DNA of 64,000 nt, from positions 30,132,707 to 30,196,706 of the forward strand of contig NC_089852.1 of the NCBI RefSeq assembly GCF_036373705.1, written 5' to 3'. Below, in pieces: positions 10,299-28,508 of the stretch. The notes below the pieces were generated by a model that worked only from the letters and a program-made list of their open reading frames with translations, was not told the origin of the DNA and ran no database searches. The position numbers were made by a program, and so were the translations under genes. The DNA is from Amia ocellicauda (Eukaryota > Chordata > Actinopteri > Amiiformes > Amiidae). How positions within the stretch are numbered: the stretch's first letter is position 1; each line of letters starts with the position of its first letter.

Positions 10299-12825
10299 AG
10301 TGTGGAGTGTGGAGTGTGCTCAGTGTGGAGTGTGCTCAGTGTGGTATGTGGTCAGTGTGGTATGTGGTCAGTGTGGAGTGTGGTATGTGGTCAGTGTGGA
10401 GTGTGCTCAGTGTGGTATGTGGTCAGTGTGGAGTGTGGTATGTGGTCAGTGTGGAGTGTGCTCAGTGTGGTATGTGGTCAGTGTGGAGTGTGGTCAGTGT
10501 GGAGTGTGGTCAGTATGGTATGTGGTCAGTGTGGAGTGTGGTATGTGGTCAGTGTGGAGTGTGCTCAGTCTGGAGTGTGGTCAGTGTGGAGTGTGCTCAG
10601 TGTGGTATGTGGTCAGTGTGGAGTGTGGTATGTGGTCAGTGTGGAGTGTGGTCAGTGTGGTATGTGGTCAGTGTGGAGTGTGCTCAGTGTGGTATGTGGT
10701 CAGTGTGGAGTGTGCTCAGTGTGGTATATGGTCAGTGTGGTATGTGGTCAGTGTGGAGTGTGCTCAGTGTGGTATATGGTCAGTGTGGAGTGTGGTCAGT
10801 GTGGTATGTGGTCAGTGTGGAGTGTGCTCAGTGTGGTATGTGGTCAGTGTGGAGTGTGGTATGTGGTCAGTGTGGTATGTGCTCAGTGTGGTATGTGGTC
10901 CGTGTGGAGTGTGGTCAGTGTGGTATGTGGTCAGTGTGGTATGTGGTCAGTGTCGAGTGTGGTATGTGGTCAGTGTGGAGTGTGGTATGTGGTCAGTGTG
11001 GTATGTGGTCAGTGTGGAGTGTGCTCAGTGTGGTATATGGTCAGTGTGGTATGTGGTCAGTGTGGAGTGTGCTCAGTGTGGTATATGGTCAGTGTGGTAT
11101 GTGGTCAGTGTGGAGTGTGGTCAGTGTGGTATGTGGTCAGTGTGGAGTGTGCTCAGTGTGGTATGTGGTCAGTGTGGTATGTGGTCAGTGTGGAGTGTGC
11201 TCAGTGTGGTATATGGTCAGTGTGGTATGTGGTCAGTGTGGAGTGTGCTCAGTGTGGTATATGGTCAGTGTGGAGTGTGGTCAGTGTGGTATGTGGTCAG
11301 TGTGGAGTGTGCTCAGTGTGGTATGTGGTCAGTGTGGAGTGTGGTATGTGGTCAGTGTGGTATGTGGTCAGTGTGGAGTGTGGTCAGTGTGGTATGTGGT
11401 CAGTGTGGAGTGTGGTCAGTATGGTATGTGGTCAGTGTGGAGTGTGCTCAGTGTGGTATGTGCTCAGTGTGGTATGTGGTCAGTGTGGAGTGTGCTCAGT
11501 GTGGTATGTGGTCAGTGTGGAGTGTGCTCAGTGTGGTATGTGGTCAGTGTGGTATGTGGTCAGTGTGGAGTGTGGTATGTGGTCAGTGTGGAGTGTGGTC
11601 AGTGTGGAGTGTGCTCAGTGTGGTATGTGGTCAGTGTGGTATGTGCTCAGTGTGGTATGTGGTCAGTGTGGAGTGTGGTATGTGGTCAGTGTGGAGTGTG
11701 GTCAGTGTGGTATGTGGTCAGTGTGGTATGTGGTCAGTGTGGAGTGTGGTATGTGGTCAGTGTGGAGTGTGCTCAGTGTGGTATGTGGTCAGTGTGGAGT
11801 GTGGTATGTGGTCAGTGTGGAGTGTGCTCAGTGTGGTATGTGGTCAGTGTGGAGTGTGGTCAGTGTGGAGTGTGGTCAGTATGGTATGTGGTCAGTGTGG
11901 AGTGTGGTCAGTGTGGTATGTGGTCAGTGTGGAGTGTGCTCAGTGTGGTATATGGTCAGTGTGGTATGTGCTCAGTGTGGTATGTGGTCAGTGTGGTATG
12001 TGGTCAGTGTGGAGTGTGGTCAGTGTGGTATGTGGTCAGTGTGGAGTGTGCTCAGTGTGGAGTGTGGTATGTGGTCAGTGTGGAGTGTGGTATGTGGTCA
12101 GTGTGGTATGTGGTCAGTGTGGAGTGTGCTCAGTGTGGTATGTGCTCAGTGTGGTATGTGGTCAGTGTGGAGTGTGGTCAGTATGGTATGTGATCAGTGT
12201 GGAGTGTGCTCAGTGTGGTATGTGCTCAGTGTGGTATGTGGTCAGTGTGGAGTGTGCTCAGTGTGGTATGTGGTCAGTATGGTATGTGGTCAGTGTGGAG
12301 TGTGCTCAGTGTGGTATGTGCTCAGTGTGGTATGTGGTCAGTGTGGAGTGTGGTATGTGGTCAGTGTGGTATGTGGTCAGTGTGGAGTGTGCTCAGTGTG
12401 GTATGTGGTCAGTGTGGAGTGTGGTATGTGCTCAGTGTGGTATGTGGTCAATATGTTATGTGGTCAGTGTGGAGTGTGGTATGTGGTCAGTGTGGTATGT
12501 GGTCAGTGTGGAGTGTGCTCAGTGTGGTATGTGGTCAGTGTGGAGTGTGGTATGTGCTCAGTGTGGTATGTGGTCAGTGTGGTATGTGGTCAGTGTGGAG
12601 TGTGCTCAGTGTGGTATGTGGTCAGTGTGGTATATGGTCAGTGTGGAGTGTGGTATGTGGTCAGTGTGGAGTGTGGAGTGTTGTATGTGGTCAGTGTGGA
12701 GTGTGGAGTGTTGTATGTGGTCAGGGTGGAGTGTGCTCAGTGTGGTATGTGGTCAGTGTGGTATGTGCTCAGTGTGGTATGTGCTCAGTGTGGTATGTGC
12801 TCAGTGTGGTATGTGGTCGGTGTTT
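10299..12825 (+). repeat. Modular G/T-rich minisatellite, about 2.5 kb
   Basis: Tandem array built from two 7-base modules (GAGTGTG and GTATGTG) and two 9-base modules (CTCAGTGTG and GTCAGTGTG). They join as 16-base units (7+9) or 23-base units (7+7+9). Variant modules such as GTATATG and AGTATGG are scattered, and the right end has diverged units (TTGTATG near 12681-12716). The modules contain no stop codon in any + strand frame, which creates three overlapping frames of 656-992 codons rich in Trp, Cys, Val and Ser. These have no domain or start signal and are artefacts. The + strand is strongly G/T-rich and almost free of C outside the TCA core. Confidence 0.96.
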
Positions 12826-14063
12826 ATACAATGGAACGTGGCTTGTGTCTCTCTCTTCCTACCTGCCTCACAGACCTCACAGCAGTTCCCCACGGCCAAC
12901 AGACAGGCGGGTTCCGTGTGAGTGTGAGTGTGAGTGTGAGTGAGAGCAATGAAGGAACAGGCAAGGACAGAGTGGGTGGATATGAAGCCACACGGGACAC
13001 AGCACAGCGGGGGTTAAACTGGGGTTTATTCTGGTTAGCTGCTGTACAGACTCGGAGCCAGAGCAGGAGCACTGCAGACTGGAGCTCACAGACATGGCCG
13101 CCTGCTCACAGGCACAGGGGACGGGCAGGAAACACACCTCTGCCCCCCAGGTCAGTATTGCACTCAGGGGGCCAACACTGGACCCAAACAACTGGCACTA
13201 AAGCCTCTCTCCTCTGCAGTGGAGAAGCAGTGCATAAGCAGTGCACTAATGATGCAGCCCACCCAAAAATATGCTTTTAAGCAAGGAGGAGAACAAAAAA
13301 GAAGCTGCCCAGTCCCCCGCTATCCTGCAGAGGAACGTTGAGTCCTCAGTGGCCCCAGGTTGGTCCCCTAGGATGGCCGCGCTCACATTCTCAATAAGAA
13401 CAGGTGGGTGGCCCCTCCCTTCAACTCATTTAATATATTCAGCTATACATACCGTCTCAGAGAAAGAAAAAATAAAATCCAATCAAATCAAATAATTGCC
13501 AAGGAAGGCGAAAGAAATGTAAAACCTCATTTAATGTCAGTCTATAAAAGCGTAAAAGAGAATACAGTTTCAACAGCTATGGGTCATGAGCGCTGGACTG
13601 GGGTTTTGTGTTTTTATTTTAATTTAACATTTTCAGAGATCAGATCAAAAGTTTTTTGTTTTTTTTTAAGTTACTGGTTACAGAAGAAAAACAAGACAAC
13701 AGTTGTTTCACAGTGTGGCAGTGTGACTCGGTCAGTCTGGGAGCCAGCGAAGATCTGTGGTGCATTTCACCAGCAAAGGGAAGGGAAATCCAAGCCTCCA
13801 CACTGCGGATTCTGAAATGGTCTGCAGTTTGCTTTCTGTCGCCACGTCTTCTGTGCTCCCACTACAGGACCCAGTGCAGGGGGTGCTGCCATTACACAAG
13901 TCAACGGCAACTAATTCATATGGAAGGCAAGGGACCACAGTGTACTCCGTCACATCCAGTGTGTACTGTCCATCATTCACAGTGACTCAAACCCGTGGCG
14001 CAGCTTTCAACATCCCACCTCTAGAGTGTGGACTAGTCAAGTCAAGCACTAGACGTTTCGAGG

Positions 14064-14132
14064 ACCCTACCCTGCTGGTTTTTGTTCCAACTGAGCTCTC
14101 CATTACTTCATTGAATCTTAATTGAATTGACA
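14064..14132. mobile_element. Degenerate fragment related to the hAT-type MITE at 29941-30132
   Basis: Shares the segment reading CCTGCTGGTTTTTGTTCCAA and the following TTGAATCTTAATTGA with the intact element. The outer terminal sequence is badly decayed and no target duplication is visible. Confidence 0.55.
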
Positions 14133-14754
14133 ATCTGCTTAGATTTGACACAGGGAGCCTGAGTGGTAGAGTAGCACCTCTTGGCTTCTGGGATGTGGAA
14201 AGACTATTGCCTCTCTAATGTTCTTAGAGTCAGGCTCATGCCTATAAATTCTCTCTATTCTAGAGTCTAATTAAAAAAATAATAAGGAACAAATAGTAAA
14301 CCTATAGTGCCTTTTAAAAAAGGGACATATTAAAAAATTAATATCATCATTAGTCATCTCCTTTTGCTTCGGTTGCACAGAGTTAATGGTGGGGGGGGCA
14401 GGGTGTGAATATCCCTGCCACCCAGACGCACAGCCTTCTTATTGCTTTCAGTTGGTTTGGGTCTCTGCTCTCGGTCGGTGCCGACACCAGCTCTCGACGA
14501 CGCAGGAGTCCCTTGGCACGGCGTCGAGCAGGAACAGCGGAGCCAGGCAACTCCAGTAAGTATCTTTGATAACGATTGTTATGTGATGCACAGCATACTA
14601 AAATATATATACACACTTTATGAATGATGAGTATTCAGATCGGTGAGTGCTCTCCTGTGTAGGGGGGTGTATGTGACAGGGGTATGTACAGCAGTATCCC
14701 CCCCGACCACAGTCCGACCCCCAACCCTCACACATCCAAGTGAGGGTCCGTTGG

Positions 14755-14960
14755 TTGGTCAGTTGGTCAGTATGTGGGGATGCAAGTCAGTCAATCGGCC
14801 GGTCAGTGTGTCAGGTTGGGGGCTATCAGTCAGTCAGTCAGTCAGTCAGTTGGGCTTTTAGTCAACCAGTCTTGGCTCCAGTCAGTCTGTTGGGGTGGCT
14901 CTAGTTAAAGTGGATGTCAGCCAGTGTGTCTCCGTTGTCCGGTCAGCGTGGGTCAGCGTG
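14755..14960. repeat. Degenerate GTCA/CAGT repeats in the WASF3 3' UTR region
   Basis: Repeated GTCAGT and GGTCAG words, with a pure (CAGT)n run near 14826-14850, immediately downstream of the WASF3 stop codon. Confidence 0.7.
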
Positions 14961-14980
14961 GGATGGTCAGCCGCCCCGGG

Positions 14981-20978
<5,998 letters not shown>

Positions 20979-22564
20979 GTTAACAGGGACGGGGCTCACA
21001 CCATCACACTGCAACACAACAACACAACGACTGTCACACTGAGCCACAATAATGCTCACACCATTACACTGCAGCACAACACAAAGGCTAGGGAAAGTTT
21101 GGCCTATAGCTATGAATAAGACTTAACCATACCCACCCCGACATTCGACAATTCGTCAGCACATTAATTTATTATTAACTCAATTATTTTGAGTGTCAAG
21201 AAAATTCCTTGTTTTTCTCTGCTAAAGTGAATAAAGGCGGACTTGGAATTTTCTATCTAAGCCAACAAACACACACACGTCCGCTGGAGCGGCAGTTATG
21301 AATTACATCATCATAAAATGCACCAGTGTTGCCTCCTTACTCAAAGGTGTGAGTCTGGAAGTGTGTTGTTCAGTTGTGGGTGTGTGTTGTACAGGTGCGA
21401 GTGTGTAGTGAAGCAACCCCAGGAGCGCAAACCAGGGCCTGACAGTGACCTGGGTAAAGGGCGCAGGCAGTCTGCCCAAAACCTACAGCCGCAAGATTAA
21501 CATATTATCAAAAGAAGATGCTGACCTGCTAATCCTCTCCTTATTGCTGTGGTGGGGCGGAGACAGAGCACACTCACTGACTCACATAGCACTATATAGC
21601 GCCTCAGCTCAGCGCAGGGAGCAGCAGGCCTGTCTGACGCAGACCTGAGTAAGGCCGCTGTGCCAGCTGCACAGAAAGCTTAGGTGGTTAATAACTTGAG
21701 CGCGTCGAGGTATTTTGTCCAACATGTTTACACCGAAGGAACACTATGAGGGGAGACTTTGCCCAGGTTGATTTTTTTGTAACACAGCCTCGTCCAAACC
21801 GGTTCACACAGCAGAGCAGGGTGGTGCCGGGCAAGGGCAGGAGTACCAGCTGCATGTTCTTCCATTCCAAAACAGATCAATGTCACTACATCAGCGGAGT
21901 AACATCAAGCTCAGCCAGTCAGGCTTTAAGCTTGATTGAAAAACCCAGCGACCTCTGACAGGTCTCTGTGGAAGAAGCAGAAGCCAAGACTATCTGGTCC
22001 TGCAGGTGGAGACCGGGTGCTGCTATGACGGTGAACACACGGCCCTGCTCTGGCCCTGTCCACCTGGAGGAAGGCCCCAGAGCCCTTCCCTAGTCCTGCT
22101 GCTGCTGTGCTCAGCGACTGTACCCGCACACAGACTCACTGAGACTCAGACACACACACACACACACACAGACACTCATACACAGACACAGACACAGACT
22201 GCACCCTGCTCACAGCTGGGCCAGTGACCTGGATTAAAGCTGGGATTACCCTGAGACGCATAGCGCAGCTCTCTGTCACCCCTGCCCTCCCTCTCTGCAT
22301 GCGCACACTCACACACATACACATATACACACATATACACACACACACAGGTTGAGGTCTCAGTCCAACAAGGCTCAGATTTACAGTGCAAAGTGGGTGT
22401 TGTTCCCAAGTAGAAAACTGCCCCCAATTCTCCTGGAAATACAGACTGCATACACAGAGACACTGGAAGGACGTTTCTGAACACTTATTACATCCTCAGA
22501 CAGAACTACCATGCTGATTTGTGTGTGTGACACACGGTGACATCTGCGTCACGATCCACTCTGT

Positions 22565-23036
22565 GTATAGTTCTGGGCTCCACACTTCAAGAAAGATATC
22601 GCTGCTCTAGAGGCAGTTCAGAGGAGAGCAACCAGACTTATTCCAGGTCTGAAGGGAAAGTCCTACTGAGAGACTGAGGAACTGAACCTTTTCACCCTGG
22701 AACAGAGGAGACTACGTGGGGACTTGATTCAAGTCTTCAAAATCATGAAAGGCATCGACCACATTAAACCAGAGGAGCTTTTCCAGATCAGCAGGGACAC
22801 ACGCACCCGGGGACACAAATGGAAATTGGGCTTCAAAACAGAAAACAGGAGACACTTCTTCACACAGAGAGGCATCACAATCTGATAAACTCCCAAGTGA
22901 TGTGATAGAAGCTGAAAGTTTGGGAACATTTAAAAATACACTGGATAGGATCCTTGGATCACTTAGTTATTAATGGACACCAAACAAGCATGATGGGTCA
23001 AATGGCCTCCTCTCGTTTGCAAACTTTCTTATGTTC
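22565..23036 (+). mobile_element. Truncated CR1/L2-like LINE, 3' end
   Basis: A decayed frame reads FWAPHF-KDIAALEAVQRRATRLI and then an RLR...GDLI-like and TRGH-KL-like series. This is the conserved C-terminal stretch of CR1/L2-clade reverse transcriptases. The element continues into a 3' UTR ending ACTTTCTTATGTTC. Several stops and frame breaks are present, and the element is 5'-truncated inside WASF3 intron 1. Confidence 0.8.
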
Positions 23037-24978
23037 ACTTTGCCACTGAACTGACAGCAGCATCCCTGGGGGCCAGGCACAGGAAGGAAGGGAGAGGGGC
23101 CGCTGCACAGGCCAGGAGAGAATAGCTCAGAGAGACTTTATCTGAGGGAGTGACAGGAAAGTCCTGCTTCTCCCCCAGTCAGGCCTGCCCTCTATCAGCA
23201 GGGATGTTTGTCCAAGGTGGCTGGGGCCCGGAGAGCAGTTTCCTGCCAGGGCAGAAGCGTTGGGCTGCAGTGAGAGCTCAGCTGCCATGTGCTGCAGACC
23301 CAGGCCAGCCACACACACTAGTCTGTGCAAGTGGAGCAGCCAGCGCAGAACTGCACATGGCTGAAGAACTGCGCAGCCATGGGGGGACAGTTCTGGGTTT
23401 GTTCTGTGTGGAGTGTACTCAGCAGGACAGCAGGCCCTGTGGACAGTAAAGGGGCGTTGACCAAAGGGTTTTATAGGGCAGGGTTATGACAGTGGAAGAA
23501 GCAATGGCTTCCTCACACCCCTGGAAGCCGGTTTCCGGTTTAAACAGCCCTTTAACTCAGAGCTATGCCCCACTGCTGCATCCCCTCACAGTTCCTGACT
23601 GCACCCCCTCACTGCACAGCAGGTATGGCACTTACTGATCCAAGGCTGCAGGGGCATGTAGTGTGTACAGGCAGCGACAGAGCGAGACATCATCGCCCAG
23701 TCTCTGTCAACATGCTGCAGTGGAGATGTGCAGCTGAGACCATTATAGAGACTGTGGGCTGTTGTCACTGCTGCTGTTGCTGTTGCTGGCTGCCTCGACA
23801 GCACACCACTGTAATCCCCTCAATGCAGCTCGGTACCTGGCAGGGCATCGGAAACTGGTTCACAGTGCTGAAACAGAGCCCCCGCTTAGCCAGCAACAGT
23901 GCCAACGAAAACCAGTTTCCCAGTGCTCTCTGCATTCAGTGAGGTTCACAACACCCTCTCAGTGGGGTGCGCTGAAACTACCGAGCTCTCTGGGCCATGC
24001 GTACGACTGTCTGCAGATCCGCACACACTACAGAGAGGAAAGCGGGTTTCATTACCCAGCCGAGCTCCCCCGCTCCAGCTCCACAGAGCATCACAATTGT
24101 GCACGCTGCTCTCGCAATGCACCTCGGCCTCAAAATGCATTTTTCATGGTAATTTACGTCCAAACCAGGTTTGGAGGCGTGTCATAAATAATTGAGCCCC
24201 TGACACTGCAGGGTGAGTGCAGGTCTGTGCTGCAGTCTGCCTCCATCACGGCTCAGACACTCCAACGGGAAAGAAGAGAGCCCATCAGCATGGGCAGAGA
24301 GGAGAGACAGGAAACGGGACTGCCATCACAAAACCCCAGGATGCAGCCAGACGCCAAGGCTCCCCTGACATGCAGTGGAGAGACACAGACTGAATCTCCT
24401 GCTGCATCCCAATGAAACACGAGTAATTTCCTATATCACGGGGGGGGTGCAGCAGAACAGTCCTCCTGTGCAGCAGCTGGTGCAGCCGGCCGCAGGCTCC
24501 TGCACGAGCAGTCCTGAGAAAGCAGGCAGTGAGACACTTGCCAAGAGCCTCGGCCTGCGCTGCTGTTCTCAGTGAGGTAGCATGATCAGGAACACCCAGC
24601 ACATCCTGTTCCCTGTTCCCTGAGTTTTGGTCTGGATTTAAAAAAAGAAAAATATCTAATTTGTAAAAATTCAAAGTGGGCTTAACTTACACGTGCCAAG
24701 AGTGCGTCAAAGAACCTGGCACGTGTCCCCTCTACCGGTTGAAAGGAGTAGAGGGGAGAGACAGGGATCTGTTTCCTTTGGCCAGTGCTCTCATTGATCT
24801 CAGATTGCCTCGATCGAGAAAGAGGAGCAGAGGAGAAGAGAGAGAGAGGACGCGGGAACAGGAAGCACCCGGAATAAACAGGAGCGGGGGCGCCGGGGCT
24901 CCCTGGCAGTTGGAGGAAAGCCGTGCAAGCCTTAATGACTGTGACAGGGGGAAGGTGGCAGATAAAAGACTTTCACGA

Positions 24979-25052
24979 GAGAAAAAAAAAAAAGAAAAAA
25001 AAACAGAGGAGGGGAAGGAGGAGGTGGGGGAGGAGGGAGGAAAAAAAATCAA
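24979..25052. repeat. Homopurine tract
   Basis: About 70 bases almost entirely A and G (poly-A blocks, then GGAGG blocks) on the + strand, followed by more GA-rich sequence at 25330-25405 and 25588-25650. Confidence 0.85.
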
Positions 25053-26270
25053 AGGGAATGCGAGTCCCCTGAGGGAGCCGGCGGTAGGAGGCTTCTCCCG
25101 GGACAATGGAGGGGCTGATTCCGGAGTCCAGTCACTGAGCCGGCGTTCACACGGCAACGGTACAACTTTTCTGCGCATTCGCCGCCGCACAAAGGCAGCC
25201 CGTTCTGACCTCCATTCAGCCCCCACTGCCGTCTGCAGGACCCAGGAGCTATTCCTCTGCCAGCAGCTCCTTTAGCCCCAGCACCACTGAGAGACTGGAG
25301 TGAGAGCGAGAGTGAGAGCAAAAGACTGAAGGATGAAAGCAAGAGAAGGAGAGAGCGAGAGAGAGGGGGCGGGGGGAGGGAAAGAGAGAAAGGAGAGAGT
25401 ACTGCAGAGTGACCTCGTCTCTCAGACAGCACAGGTCTCCCCAGGCACAAGAGACCCTCACACCCTCGCGCCCATCGCCTTGTTCCTGAGCACTGGACCC
25501 GTCTGTCAGAGCTTTGGCAACACTGATGTAACTTAGTCAGGCCAATAAACACAGCCAATAAACCCTTTATTTATCTGAATCAAATTAAAAGAAACAAGGA
25601 GAGAGAGACAGAGAGAGAGCAAGCAAAAGAGGAAGAGAGAAAGGGGGTCTGGGGGAGTAACTGAGGCCTCGGTGTCCGGAAATAATCAGGAAATGGAGGG
25701 AAGAATCTGAATCGTTTAATGAAGTAGCCGAAGCGCGGCTTTAAAGATAGAGTAACTCAATACTCACACGCCAGCCTCTCTACAATGGCCCGGGACGGTT
25801 CACAGCCCATGTGAAACGGAGTGTGACATCACAGCAAGCCCACCGCCATACACACTGCCCACCCCGTGACATAAAGGGTCACTGGGGCTAACGAGGTCAC
25901 CAGAACACAGCGGCCCGGGAGCAGGGAGGATGGGAGAGCGCCACAGCCATGCCCGGCGTTGACGCCGTGTTCGTTTCTGAAATCTGCTTTAATGGAGGAC
26001 GAGATTGAAACACCTCGACAGCAGCATTAGTGAGGGGTGGGGGTGCCAGCACTCAGGCCTGTTAAGCTGTGGACACATTACAGCTCTGTCTAAGCGATTG
26101 TTGCCTGTCCCTCACTGCTGGCCGTGTTAAACGCTGTTTCCACGCTGCTGCTATTAAACAAATGGCTTCATCTGTCAGTGATAAATGGGAGAACCGGATC
26201 TCATAATGCACTTACTGGAAACACGCATGCATAGTAGATCGGATTGGGGGGGGAACATACTGACAGAATT

Positions 26271-26277
<7 letters not shown>

Positions 26278-26304
<27 letters not shown>
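26278..26304. repeat. (CT)n microsatellite
   Basis: A pure CT run in WASF3 intron 1. Confidence 0.95.
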
Positions 26305-27099
26305 AGATATTTATACACACATTTATATTCCACCCCTACTAATTTACACTTCCAGACAACACAACAAAACAACAACAACGACAAGCTCTTTTCCAAACTC
26401 AACAGCAGGGTGCAGACAGATCCCGGGACCCTGATGCGACCCAGGGCCACTATGAAGAGTTAGCCGGACCAGCTGCGCACCACCGTGAGAGAGACCTGCT
26501 TGAATAATGTTGTGCACATTTTCTGCATCAGTGCGCAGACGGGATCCCTGGGCCCCGGACCCCCGACTCAGTCCCTTAGTCCCAATTAGTTTAATTAATA
26601 TTGATCGGATCCCGGCCAGAGCCTGTGTGCACATTGAACGTGTCCCCTCTACCTAAACCATGCATATATATTATAACTGCACAGCCGGGGAGTCCAACAC
26701 ATTTCCCCCAGTCCGGCTATGGACAGGTCGGGATTGTGTAACGGGACTGTTGTGTGCTAAACTGGGAAAATGAGTTTTAATCCCGGTAAATCTCCGTGTG
26801 GAGCCGACGGGTCTCTCCAAGGACAGGATTTTTGGTCGATAACTTTTTTTCCCCCCCCCCATCTCTCTCTCTTTGTTTTCTCTTTCCCTCTATCTGTCTT
26901 TCTTTCAGTGTGAATCCCCTGCCGGCCACCGGGTTTTCGGACGGGGCCGCATCGGGATCAAAGTGATAAAACCCCCCAAACAAAACAAGAACACAGACCC
27001 CTCGATGATAATGCAAAAACTCATGATAATATAGGTTTGATCATATACACTCAAATATAGCAGCATGAATCATAAACAATCAGAGCAAACCAGTGCCGG

Positions 27100-27620
27100 A
27101 CGCTAAATAATAACCAGACCAATAAGTCGATCTGTGCGCGGAAAGCAGCTGTCAGAGCGACTGCGAACAACACAACCCGGGTCTGGACGCGTAAAAGCGG
27201 ATCGGCCGGAGCTCATCATGGGGGTGCCCGGCTCACAGCACAGCCAAAGCCCAGGCTTGCCCACTCGCCAGCCCGGCAACACAAACACAAGAAAAGCAAC
27301 ATTGTAGCGACGCTGGAAACGCGCGGATCTCACCTCGGAAGAGTCCGCCGTCGGGGAGCGATGGGCTGCGGGGCTCGGTCTCCGTCCACCATTCACTGTC
27401 CAGCGCAGCCGGACCGCACGCCACTCAATCCGCCACCGGGGCGGGAGGTGCTGGCTGACGGGCACCGCTCTGGGCCAATCAAGACGGAGGAGAGGGGATT
27501 TCAGGCGCCGTGGTGGTCCGGGCGTCCAGTGGAGAGCCGCGGTGGGCGGGGGCTGTGGGTTGAGTGGCAGCTCGGGGCGGACGGTGCGGTGGCCGGTGCC
27601 GGGCGCTGTTCATAATATGC
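27100..27620 (-). promoter_or_regulatory. WASF3: Probable WASF3 promoter CpG island with noncoding exon 1
   Basis: CpG-dense, GC-rich sequence about 6.3 kb upstream of the first WASF3 coding exon. On the minus strand it contains a strong donor, CCGAG|GTGAGA, with the exon ending at 27334. The WASF3 start-codon exon begins with an acceptor, so this is the natural 5' untranslated exon (approximately 27460-27334, upstream limit unknown). The assignment is inference from position and splice signal. Confidence 0.6.
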
Positions 27621-27639
27621 ACGAAAGTGACGCGTTGGG

Positions 27640-28428
27640 GTCAGTGCTTGTCTGAGGAGACGGCGTCTCTGGGGTGTATTTATTGAATTATCTTTGCATT
27701 TTCGCAGAATCTATGAACAAGCACACACACGCGTGCGCAAACAAGTTGAATGCGTTTTGTAATTTACTACAGGATGCAAACAATAGCGGGGTTTGCAGGG
27801 CCGCCTGGACTTTCCCTCTTGAGATTTCAGCGGTGTCGTTAGCGAAATTATTATCAGCTACCACCACAATACAGTAAAAACTGCCTCAACAACAGCAACA
27901 AAACGGACTCCTCTGTGCTGGCAGTCGGAGGCCGATATAGTTATTGATCCGGTTGGATGGGGAAAACAAGCCGCTGCTCGGCGAGGTGATGCGCTGTGTG
28001 CCGCCAGGGGGCGCTGCGCCACCACAACAAGGCGCTGTCCAGTTCTGATATTGAAGTTTGAAAGTGGAAGAATTATATTTGTGCAATACATCTATTTAAT
28101 ATGCGCCATGTAATCATAATAAACTATGCGTTTTCACTTTTGTAATGAATATATCAGCACTGTAATTTAATTAACAAACAAATAAATAAATAAAAGGTAC
28201 ACAGACAACTGATTAAGACGGTGGTTATTTAATTTTGTAGCTGTAACCCCCCATACTTTCATGCGCAGTGTCCTCTCATTCTCTTTTCGGGAGCTGGAAA
28301 CTGTAAAAATATCCCAAATTCCCTGTATCGGCTCCCAGGTGGAATAATGTGAACTGTAGTAATTCCATGCAGGGTGGACTGTATGCCATTAACCCTGGGG
28401 TCAACATTTTGCTTTTACATGTTGTTAT

Positions 28429-28430
<2 letters not shown>
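27640..28430. other. Intergenic DNA upstream of WASF3
   Basis: AT-rich, no supportable exon. A short (AAAT)n-like stretch lies near 28178-28194. Confidence 0.55.

Positions 28431-28489
<59 letters not shown>
28431..28489. repeat. (AT)n microsatellite
   Basis: An uninterrupted TA dinucleotide run of about 59 bp at the edge of the transposon cluster. Confidence 0.97.
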
Positions 28490-28492
<3 letters not shown>

Positions 28493-28508
28493 TATCCAGT
28501 GGTGCTGT

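Larger units (their letters stand above)
12826..14980. other. WASF3 3' flank and probable 3' UTR
   Basis: Lies downstream of the WASF3 stop on the minus strand. It holds a GAGTGT repeat tail (12918-12945), a decayed hAT-MITE-like segment (14064-14132) and degenerate GTCA repeats (14755-14960). The WASF3 3' UTR must end inside this stretch, but no canonical minus-strand AATAAA near the stop could be chosen with confidence. No other gene is visible. Confidence 0.5.

Noticed and set aside
10299-12825. Repeat array as a CRISPR-like locus
   Set aside because: There are no unique spacers, no cas genes and the DNA is vertebrate. The units are contiguous minisatellite modules.
10223-13280. Three overlapping + strand open frames of 656, 881 and 992 codons
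   Set aside because: They are produced by stop-free tandem modules in all three frames. There is no start context, domain or splice evidence, and the amino-acid repeat simply mirrors the DNA repeat.
24676-25275. 199-codon Lys/Glu/Arg-rich frame in WASF3 intron 1
   Set aside because: Its composition follows the homopurine tract. There is no splice context or recognised domain.
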